Assembly (NCBI GenBank): GCA_047618115.1
Contig: JBLHKV010000141.1
Coordinates: forward strand, 1-10,067
Length of the DNA stretch: 10,067 nt
Direction of reading: 5' to 3'
Source: CALJGI01 sp047618115
GTDB taxonomy: Bacteria; Pseudomonadota; Gammaproteobacteria; Pseudomonadales; Halieaceae
The notes below the pieces were generated by a model. The model was not told where the DNA came from. It ran no database searches and saw nothing but the letters and a program-made list of their open reading frames with translations. Position 1 is the first letter of the stretch; each line of letters begins with the position of its first letter. Made by a program: the position numbers and the translations under genes. This document shows positions 1 to 10,067 of the stretch, piece by piece.

Positions 1-277
1 AGAGAACTTCCTTCATCAGTACACAATAATTGTCTTGCGCAAATGCATAGCCATAGCCATAGCCCAAACCACCCCAGTCACTGGCGGTTACGTGGGGGAT
101 ACCGTAACTGGTTCGGACCACGGATGCTTGATAGGTTGGGACCACGGGAATTTCTGCGGGAATTTCAGCGGGAATTTCTACGGGTGGCGAGCTCGAATCG
201 CTACAAGCTGCATTGAGTATCAATAATGCAAGAATTGAGAGTGCGCGAAAACGTAGGGTAGTGTGTAAAAAATTCAT
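1..277 (-). CDS. Penicillin acylase-family lipoprotein, N-terminal part (runs off the left edge)
   Basis: The minus-strand frame opens at the ATG complementary to 275-277 and stays open to base 1, giving about 92 residues. The N-terminus is a lipoprotein-type signal: basic residues, a hydrophobic stretch (LSILALLIL) and then NAAC with Cys at residue 25. Residue -3 is Asn rather than the usual Leu, so the lipobox is slightly off consensus. A short linker follows, with three EIP-type repeats. The next segment contains VRTSYGIPHVTASDWGGLGYGYGYAFAQDN (split: VRTSYGIPHV, then GLGYGYGYAFAQDN), which matches the start of the alpha subunit of penicillin/acyl-homoserine-lactone acylases (Ntn hydrolases, PvdQ/aculeacin-acylase type). 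These enzymes cleave amide bonds of acylated substrates in the periplasm after self-processing. The catalytic Ser and beta subunit lie outside the window, so activity and substrate cannot be judged. No strong ribosome site is seen before the ATG. The family call is fairly secure. Confidence 0.
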   Translation of the reverse strand, partial: MNFLHTTLRFRALSILALLILNAACSDSSSPPVEIPAEIPAEIPVVPTYQASVVRTSYGIPHVTASDWGGLGYGYGYAFAQDNYCVLMKEVL

Positions 278-3200
278 TATTAAACCAGGGTTTTGAGGTT
301 GGTCAAAGACATCAACTAAGCAACCAGATATTGCCACAAAGATAGGGAAGTTCAACTATTAATTCAAGGGTGGACAATGAAAGGTCAAACGGTCAGATTG
401 TTAGCGTCAGCCAATGAATACTAAGTCAGAGAAACTGCCATGGATAATCTTGAAATTGAATCTCGATTGACGGGATCAATTGAAAACGTGCTAAATATCT
501 CTGATATTGTCACCAACGGTCTTTGTATTGGCTGTGGCTTGTGCGAGAGCATTGCGGGTTCGGATAAACTGCAGATGACCATGACGCCTGAAGGGCGATT
601 ACGGCCAATGGAGATAGCGCCAGTTCAGCTTGAACAGGTGCAGCAGATCTATAGCAGCTGTCCAGGTACAAGAATTGGTGGATTACCTGACTCTGAAGTC
701 GACGAAAACGCCATAACCGACCCAATTTGGGGCCCCTATCGGCGCATGGATGTAGGCTATGCTGGCGATGAGAAAATCCGCTATCAAGCCGCAACAGGTG
801 GGGTAATGACTGCCTTGTCGACTTATCTTCTGGATAGTGGTGAGGTTGATTTCATCCTTCATGTGGCAGCCTCCGCAGATAAGCCCATGCGGACTGAACG
901 TCAACTTAGCTTCACCACCGCCCAAGTATTGGATGCAGCGGGGTCTCGATACGGTCCCGCGGCTCCACTCGTGGATGTAATGCAATTGTTGGAGCGCAAA
1001 CAGACTTTCGCATTTGTCGGTAAACCTTGTGACGTGACTGCCTTGCGAAATTTGGCGGAGCAAGACCCAAGGGTGGATCAATATTGTCGCTACAAGATGG
1101 CTATTGTTTGTGGTGGCGCTTCGGAGCTTGGCAAATCACAGGATGTTCTCGACGACTTCGGTGTTCGAGAAGAGGATTTGTCTCTGCTCCGCTATCGCGG
1201 TTATGGCAACCCAGGCCCCACCAGGTTAGAAACCAAGGATGGGCGCAGCTTCGAAAAAACTTACAATGAGATGTGGGGTGATGAGTCGGGTTGGCGCCTT
1301 CAGTTTCGTTGTAAAATTTGTGCGGATGCCATCGGAGAGGGCGCTGATATTGCGGCTTCAGATATTTGGCCAGGCGGTGACCCCTCTGGCGATGATGCTG
1401 GCTTCAACGGTGTGATCACTCGCACTAAAAAAGGCCAAGCGTTATTGGTATCTGCCCTTAAAGCTGGGGCCTTGATTTTAGAGAACACACTAGGTCCGCG
1501 CGACATGGATGGATTTCAACCGCATCAGGTTCGCAAGAAGCAGGCCGTTTGGTCAAGATTAAAAGGGCTGGAGCGCGCGGGACAAATGGTGCCTGAGGTT
1601 ACCGGACTTCGCATAGAAGAACTGGCTGAAGCTGCTGGAACTGAGTTAGCTGAGCAGGAGGCCGAAGGCACCTATCAACGGTCTCTGATCGGTAAAACAC
1701 GGGAACCTGAAGTGCAGCCGGAAATCCCCTCGCCGACAGAGAAAATATGATGACCAGGCTCCCGGTCATCGGTTTTATTACGCCACCGGATTGGATTGAT
1801 CCTAGCCCCATGGAATTTTCCAGGCTTAATAATTTTGAGGTGATTACTCAACAATGCCCTCTTCACATGCCAGGGTTGGACTGGCGACTGAGCAACGTGG
1901 CCAAATGCGAGCCCGCCCTTTTTCAGGCTGCCGAAATATTGACCGACTTAGGCTGTGATCTTATTGTCGTCACTGGCACGCCCTTTGCCTGGGCTGGTTT
2001 GCATTCGATAGATGATGCTAGAGAACGGCAACATAGGCTACAAAAGGAAGTTGGACTGCCTGTTATTTTCTCGGCTATTGCCATGCTTGAGGAAGTTTAC
2101 AGAAACAAGTTTAAGCAGCTGGTGATCAATTGCAGTTATTACAGTGATGAATGGCGCGCCCAATGGAGTGATTTTGTTCAGGCATCCGGTTTTCAGGTTA
2201 TTGCTGCTGAAAATTTTCTATCCCTGGGGCTTAGTGAAGCGCACAGCGAGCACGATAAATCTCAATGGTCTCCCCATGAAAGTCAGATTATGAGCTCACT
2301 GCAGTCGCTAAATAATATTGAGGCTGATGCTATTTTATTGGGAGGAGCGGCGGTGCGAACGCTGTCGCTCGAAACAGGGATTCGCTCTAAAATAAAACGT
2401 CCGGTCATTGCAGCCGATCGTGCCTTATATCAGGCTATTAGCGAGTGGATGACAGGTGTGGCGCCGACACAGCTCATCCATCAACAAACTTCTGTAAAAT
2501 AACCGGGCACAGACCGGTCCTTGGCGAAATTGATAATCCAGCAGATACCGTTACAACAAATTTGGATAATCTAGCGAGGCACCTGGTCTCGGTCAATTAG
2601 TTGGGTTGACCGTAGATTAACTTTCCTTTCGCGCCAATCGCCAAGCCTTCATATCCAGTACAAACACGGTCAGTGCTGGCAGCATGGTAAGGGTAACAAA
2701 GGCTGCGCCCAGAATACCAAACATCACAATTGCACCCACGCCGCGATACAACTCAGTACCGGCACCGGGAATCAGCACCAACGGTGCCAACCCGAAGATG
2801 GTGGTGATAGTCGACATTGCAATCGGTCTCAATCGAGCATCTACCGCCTCGGTAACCGCTTCGTGTGGTTGCATGCCAGCGGCTGTCACGTTGCGTACGG
2901 CGCGGTCTACGATCAGGATCGGATTGTTGACCACAGTACCCATCAGAATCAGGAAGCCGAGCATGGATATCATGTCAAACGGCTGAGAAAATCCGGTGAG
3001 TCCAACCATGGGCAGTGCCGCGCCCAGGCCATTAAGGAGAGACAGGCCAACAATGCCACCGGCAACACCCAGAGGAATCGTGGTCATAATGAGCAAGGGA
3101 TAGCCCCAGTTGGTAAAAATTGCGACCAGGAGTAGATACACAATGAATAGAGCAATAGCATAGTTACTGAGTAGCGATTCGCGAGTAGCGTCAAGTTGAT

Positions 3201-6200
3201 CGGCGGCACCGGAAATCGAGATGTCTACACCCGCAGGTATATCACCACGCGCTCGGAGGTAGTCGACAAGTTCTTCTCTTACTCGGGCCACACCAGTTTC
3301 CAGAGGGACCGAGCGAGGTGGAATGATATTTAGGGTTACTGTGCGGCGACCATTTACCCGACGCAGAGAATCGGTGCCTATAGATTCCTCGATGGATGCC
3401 AAGGCCGTCAGGGGTAGCACCGCACCGCTGGGGGTGTATATGGGCAGTTGCGCTAGACTGTCCAACTCAGCACGCTGGCCGACATTACTGTAAAGATAGA
3501 TATCGATCTTGTCGTCATCGAGAAAAAATTCATCCACGAAGCTACCGTCAGTCAATGCAGCTACGGTGAAGCCAAGCTCTTGTGAAGAAAGCCCCAATTG
3601 CGCTGTACGGTCCCAGTCGGGCCGAATTTCAACCATGGGCTGTGCCAGGCTCAGAGAACGGGGCTGGCTCTGTATTCTGGGGTTTTCAAAAATTTCCTGG
3701 GCCCGGGTATCGGCTGCCGCGGCGACACGGTAGATTGCCTCCAGGTTGGTACCGGCAATATCAAGATTGATGCTGCGAGTCCCACCGTTGTTGCTACTGA
3801 TGATGGAGCCACGCGAGGCGAACGAGCGCATACCTGGATATTCCTGATACTTTTGGGTGAAAGCATCCATAAGCGGTTCGATATCTGCAGCATCAACAGG
3901 CTCGGCAATAATACGTATATTGTCTGCCGCTATCCGTAAATTTAGATATGCGATCGCCGGCACCGCGCTTTCCCCGGATGTAAAGTGGTCGGGATCGGCA
4001 CCGACATGGGGTAGGAAGTAAGCCTCGATCTCACGGCCTATGATTTCCATGGTTTCCAGGTTGTAACCCGGTGGTGAACTCATTACCGCAAAGACTTTGG
4101 GCTCTTCACCCTCGGGTAGGTATTCGGCGGCTGGGGTGAGCAGCAGGATTATGGCAGCGCTCACAGTTAGGGTCACTGCAATACAACTGAAACGTCGTCG
4201 AGGTGTAGCCAAAATCGCAGTAATTCCGCGCAGGGTCTGTTCGCGCCAGCGCTTACCAAGATTATGCAGCATGCTGTCGCTGCGCTCACCCGGGGTGAAG
4301 CGGGCAGCAGCGGCGGGTAACACAGTCACGGCCACCAGCATGGAGGCAAGAATGGCGGCGGACACAGCGATTGCAACATCTGAATAGAGTTGTCCAGCCT
4401 CCTGCTCCACAAATGCGACTGGGATAAACACCAGTATGGTGGTCATGGTGGAGGCAAATACCGCTGGCCAGACCTGGCGCACCCCTTCGAGCGCGGCCTG
4501 CATGCGATCCTTGCCTTTGCGTCGTTCGAGTTCAATGCTTTCAAGCACCACAATACTGTTGTCCAGCGTCATGCCGATCGCAAAGGCAATTCCGGCAAGA
4601 GAGATCACATTGATGGTACGGCCCGCCAGCAATAAACCTAGAAATGCCACGATGATGCAGATGGGGATGCCGATGACGCCAATAGCGGTAGTACGGGCAG
4701 AGCGTAGAAAAAGATACATAACGATGGTGGCTAATACCGCGCCGATAAACAGATTCTGCCAGACATTGCGAACGGAGTTTTCGACGTATAGCACATCGTC
4801 CGAGGTCAGGCTTATTTCCAGCCCGGCGGGTGCCAGCAAGTCACGATTTATGCCTTCCAATTCGGTGAGCACCGCGCGTTTTATCGCAATGACATTGGAG
4901 CCGGATTCTCGTCGCAGCGGCAGCATGATGGCGTTTTCACCATTTAGACTGGTAATGCTACTTTTCTCAAAATGGTCTAGTTGAACTTCTGCAACATCGG
5001 ATAACCGGATGACGGCATCGCCGCGACGAGCCAGGACCAGCTCCTCCAGGTCAGCCAGTGATTCGAAGCGACCGATGGTGCGCAGCAGATATTTGCGCTT
5101 ACCCGACTCGATTTGTCCCCCTGATCGGTCCTGATTACGATTGCGGACCGCACTGCGCACATCGCTAAGACTGAGCGCTCGCTGAGCGAGGCGGGCTGGA
5201 TCAATCAGTATCTGTACCTGACGCTCAGCACCACCCCATAGGCCTACCTCTGAAACACCGGGTATTCGCGACAGTCTGGGTTTTACATTGTCCTCGAGGA
5301 AATCCACGGTGAGATCGAGGTCCAGCTGGCGAGGGTTACCCGGCAGTGGCGAGACATGGAGGAACATAAAGTAATTGCTTGAAAAAGAGGATGCGAATAT
5401 ACGCGGCTCATCAACATTGTCTGGATAGGAGGGCACCTGGCTAAGCGCGTTGTTTACACGAATTAGCATGTCGGTAATATCTGTACCAAATGGAAATTCA
5501 ATCTCCACTCGGGCACTGCCGCTGCTTGCGGTAGAAAGAATGCGGGAGATACTCGGCAAATTACGCAGGTACTCTTCTTGTTCTATCAGAATCTCTTTTT
5601 CGACATCCTGTGGTGTGGCGCCGGGCCAATTTGTTCTCACCGTGATAACCCGGACGTCCAGATCGGGAATCATTTGTACTGGAATACGGAGCGCGGCAAC
5701 GATCCCGAGCACACAGATGATCAGTACTGTTACAGTAGTAAGCGTACCGCGTTGGATTATTTGCTCAAACATTCAGGCGCGCTAGCGGCTAATTACCGAA
5801 GAGGCGGCGATGTCGCTGGGCTGCACGGCCTGATCAGGACGCAAAGACTCATTGCCTCTTACGACTACTTTGTCTCCCACCTTGATGCCCGAAAGTATAG
5901 CGACGAGACCGTTAAACTCCAGACCGGGTCGCACTAGAGCCTCAACGGCAATGAATGATCCATCCAGCTTTTTAACAACCCAGACAACGGAGCGACCATC
6001 GGAGTAACGCAGTAGTGCATCGCGCGGTACCGCAGGTTGGTGTTCGCCAGTAGGGATTTTCAACGTTGCTCTTACTGACATTCCGGGGGCGAGATTCTCG
6101 TCGCCGGATTCGGGCTGTACACGCATTAGAAATGTTCTGTCGCCCGGATCACTGACCCGTACCAGGGTAGCGATTTTGCCTGCCCTAGTGGTCTCGTCGG

Positions 6201-9200
6201 AAAGCCCGTAACGGTAACTGACCTGTGTGTCGGCTCCCAATTGAAGCAGGTAATCTTCGCCCACGGGAAAGTCCAGTCTAAGTTCGGTGGTCGACACCAA
6301 TACCAGAATTGACTGGCCCGGTGTAACCCACTCACCTAATTCAGTTGATTTTGCGGCAATCACGCCGTCAAAGGGGGCCTTCACCGTATGGCGCGCCAGA
6401 GTCGCAGAACGTAGACCCGCTTCTGCCTGATATCGACGCAGCGCAGACTCATCTTCTGCAACCTCGGCCTCGAGCTCGCGAACGACGCTCTCTGCAATGC
6501 TGCGCAGTGGCGCTAGTTGTCTGGCTTCCTTTAACCTGCGCCGTGCATCGGCCAAGGCGCGTTCACCCTGCTGTACCTGGGCCGCAGCGGCGGCCAGTTC
6601 TAGATCGGCAAGCTCTGGGTCCAATGTGAGTAGAATGTCTCCGATCTTCACCAGGGAGCCCGCGTCAACAAGCAATGTTTGAACCTGTCCGCTGGTGGCT
6701 GCCGAAAGCTGTGAGTGGCGGGCAGAGGTGACGCTGCCTGTCACCTCTAACTGACGATAGACCGTCTCTTCATTTACTGTGGTCACTACCACCGGTACAC
6801 CCTGTGCGGACAGCTGTGTACTGATTGAAAGACCACAAAGCAGCAAAGCAACCGATAGTAGTCGACCTGAGCAAAGTTGTTGTTTACGTTTTTCCATATT
6901 GAGGTAATGGTTTCCTGAGCGGTCTTACCAAGGTGTTTGTGGTTGCCATAGCTGCTGTAGAGTTGTATACGCTCGAATGGCTAATGTGGATGTATTGATT
7001 ATACCTGCCTCACTGCACCCGGAATTGCTTTTTGTATTTTTTGCTCAGAATTGAAATCGCAATAGTGCCGATAATAGCTGGCATTATCCATGTGATAACT
7101 TGCAGATTTCCGGTGAAAATACCCGCCAATAACTGTCGGCCGCCAAAGACAAAAAATGCGGTATACGCGGCAATACCGGCAGCGCAGATATTAGTCAGGT
7201 GCACAATTATCCACTCTCGTTCAAGTATCTCCTGCTTAAAGACATAGCGAAACATGCCGGCCGAGTTGGCCAGGCAAAGCGCTGCGAATAGCCCGAACAG
7301 CAAGGCCTGGTAGTAAACAGCAAGCACGCCCAGAGTTACGCCCAGGAGACTGAGAAAGCCAATGCCTGCGAGATGCGCAGGTGTCTTCAATAGCTCACGT
7401 TGCGCCTTGGCCTTCAAAACCAGGACGGCCTGGCGGACATTGTTAAAAACCAGCACCGACAGCGTAAACAAAAACCCGGCACTGATCCGGTTCTGGAGTT
7501 TGATGTTTTCCAGGAGGTCGGGATCAAAACCACCGTTTGGATAGCGCACTGCGAGAGGATCAAACAGCACCAGTGAAGACATGACCACTCCAGATACCGC
7601 CATGGCATACATGCCATTGGTGAAAAATTTGCCGATAAATCGGTGCCGCTTGTCTCCCTTTTTTGTGAAGAAGGGCAGCCAGAATATGATCAGCACCATA
7701 CTGCCGATACAGACGTGGACGTAAAAGGACATTTGATGAACAGTGTGAACCAAGCGCCGTTTCCTTAACCAGATACTAGAAGTATACATTTATACCATTC
7801 GCTGGTTCAATTCCAGTACATCGAGTGCATCACCAGTTATACCTAGTGATTGATGAACAGGTACAGTGCATTCTATCCGGTCGCGCGTTATACTAGCGCG
7901 CCTCCCTAATTTTGCCTAAGAGGCGCCTCTCGTGCTTATCATCCCAGAAATTCAGCTTCAGAATGAAAAAGTAATTACCCGTTCTTCAATAGACGGTAGT
8001 TCTACTATCCACGAAATTTCACCCATTGACGCCTTGAGAATGTTTTCGGATGGGGGGGCGCAAATGATCCAGATCGTCGATGTTGACGCAGCACGCGGGC
8101 AACCGACAAATAACTGTGAGATTGTCAAAGAACTGATCAGTCAGACCGAGCTACCGGTGCAGGTCGCCGGCGGAATTCGTACACTTGCTCAGATTAATGA
8201 CTGGTTTGAGGCCGGCGCCGCACGTGTTGTGCTCGGTACCGTCGCTATCACCGATACTCCGATGTTGATGGAAGCCGCTAACCAGCACCCTGGAGGCGTA
8301 GTCGTTCATCTTGCCACGCGCGATGGCTATGTGATGATCGACGGTTGGAAAACTCAAACCGCCTTTCAGGCGGGAGACTTGATCCAAAGTTTACAGGGCA
8401 CCGGTATTGCTGCAATAGTGCATAAGGATACCGAGAGTCTCGATGTCAATTTTGTAGAAGCGTTGGCTTTGTCTGAGGCCCTGGGCCAGGATGTTCCAAT
8501 ACCAATATATTCCAGTGGCACGGTGCGCACATTAGACGATATATCACGTCTTCGTTACATGCCTAATATAAGTGGTGCCGTTATCAGCCACGCGTTTATT
8601 GGTGGCGATATAACGATTGAAGATGCACTGCAAATTACCTCTCAGAAGGAAGCACAGCTTCAGCCCGAGTCTGTAACCCAGAACATTAGCATGGGAGTTC
8701 ATTATGGAGTGCGTGCCTATCTAGCTGCGTACACCAGTTCTCAGGCCTCTAGAGTATGGAGCAGCGAGCTGCGAGAGGCTATTTCTGTAGAGTTTCCCAA
8801 CATAGAAGTCAGCATCCCGCAGATCGATTTAGCTATCGATGGTGAGTCGCTTTCTCCTCGCGAGGTACAAGCGACGTACGAAGTAGAGCTCGATAAGGCG
8901 GATATTCTATTGGTTGTCCTCGAGGGAGTTGAAGCAGAGGCCTGGACTGGGTTTGAGTGTGGTTATGCACGCGCTAAGGGCAAATACATATTCGGCATAA
9001 CTTCTAAGGAGAACGCAGACGACGTAGCTCAAGAGCGCTTCACAACCATGTGTGATGACTTAATTTTCTATACCAGTGGAGATGACGTCAAAAAATCACA
9101 TTCAGAAATTGCCAGTGCTTTGGCGTCGCACGTTATGATGCGGGCTCGATGGGGGGACTTAGCAACCCCGGCGGCGGTACCGACGAGTTAAGTCGCCGTC

Positions 9201-10067
9201 CAAAACAAGGTTCAATATCGACAAGCTTGAAGCACAAAGGATGTAGCGATATGGAGAGCGCACGTCTAAAAGTGTTGGTTACTCGAAAACTACCCGCTGT
9301 GGTGGAGAGCCGGTTACGTTCAAGGGTACTGCCAGGTTAAAAGTCCATAACTGGTAGAATCGGTGGATGAATACCTATAAGGGTACTGACAAGTTAACTT
9401 ATTTTTGCGCGAAAAATGGAGTTTCAGAGCAACAAAATTAGGATAATGCAGTTAAAAGTGCGGCCTGATGACGTTTTTCAGGTTACTTCAACCCTGTTTG
9501 TGTAGCTCCAGCCCATGACCTTAAGTTAACTTGTCAGTACCTGGAGCAGGGCAGTTGCTTGATAACAGAGGCAAGGTTTTGCTGATCTCAAAAAGTTAAC
9601 TTGCCGATACCTCGCTGCAGCTAAGGCTATCAATCCAAATTTTTATTAAATCAACGGCATTTTGATCTACCACGCTCTTTGAAAGTGGCGGCATTTGAAT
9701 GTCACCAACTGAGTTTATGCGCTGTAACAAGACCGAATTATCAGCATTGCCGGGTTCAATCCTTTTTGTTGACGCACCATCGTTTAAGAAAGTGGATGCC
9801 GAAACATTACAAATATTCATATTCTCCAGTGGTGTTTCAAATCGTAAATCCATATCGACCTGCTCTGTGCCGCCGGGCTGGTGACAGTGGGCGCAATTCG
9901 CATGCAGATAGCTTTTAGCGCGAGATTCTACTGAACGATCAGAATTGCTCAGGCCGGCCAATGTGACAATAGTGCTAAGATTGATGTCACTTTCATAGAT
10001 GGGGTCATAAGACTCGTCCAAGCGCTCGAAATCGCTAGGGCTATCACTAAACTGATGAAGCTGATTT

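Overview
The window looks like the chromosome of a Gram-negative proteobacterium, most likely a marine-type gammaproteobacterium. This is inferred from an RND efflux operon with a periplasmic adaptor, a lipoprotein-type penicillin acylase, a c-type cytochrome of an environmental-proteobacterial type and a base composition near 50% GC. No rRNA, tRNA, phage gene, transposase or CRISPR array is visible.

Layout. (1) Positions 1-277, minus: N-terminus of a secreted penicillin/acyl-homoserine-lactone acylase-family lipoprotein, running off the left edge. (2) 440-2502, plus: a two-gene operon joined by a 4-base ATGA overlap. It encodes an iron-sulfur protein of the coenzyme F420 hydrogenase/dehydrogenase beta-subunit (FrhB) family and an Asp/Glu racemase-superfamily protein with glycine at both usual catalytic cysteine positions. 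(3) 2617-6897, minus: an RND efflux pump, adaptor first, then inner-membrane permease. (4) 7010-7789, minus: a seven-helix DUF2306-like membrane protein upstream of the pump genes. (5) 7932-9191, plus: a fusion of a HisA-like TIM barrel with a nucleoside 2-deoxyribosyltransferase-like domain. Both catalytic aspartates of HisA are replaced. (6) 9251-9340, plus: the first ~23 codons of a D-2-hydroxyacid dehydrogenase, cut off where a repeat begins. (7) 9322-9611: a cluster of four related ~19-20 bp repeats, two in each orientation, including a perfect 20-bp inverted pair. (8) 9596-10067, minus: the C-terminal cytochrome c domain of a larger protein that enters from the right edge and whose stop codon lies in the last repeat.

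How the parts may work together. The pump genes form an ordinary adaptor-permease pair; no outer-membrane channel or regulator gene is present here, so the channel is probably encoded elsewhere. The FrhB-like protein and its partner are tightly coupled and probably act in one pathway, reduction plus racemase-fold chemistry on a small carboxylate, but the substrate cannot be read from sequence. The HisA-NDT fusion is the most unusual protein: it pairs a ribosyl-phosphate-binding barrel with a nucleoside-glycosyl-transfer fold and does not look like a histidine-biosynthesis enzyme. The repeat cluster sits exactly where the dehydrogenase gene is broken and suggests a small mobile or rearrangement-prone element.
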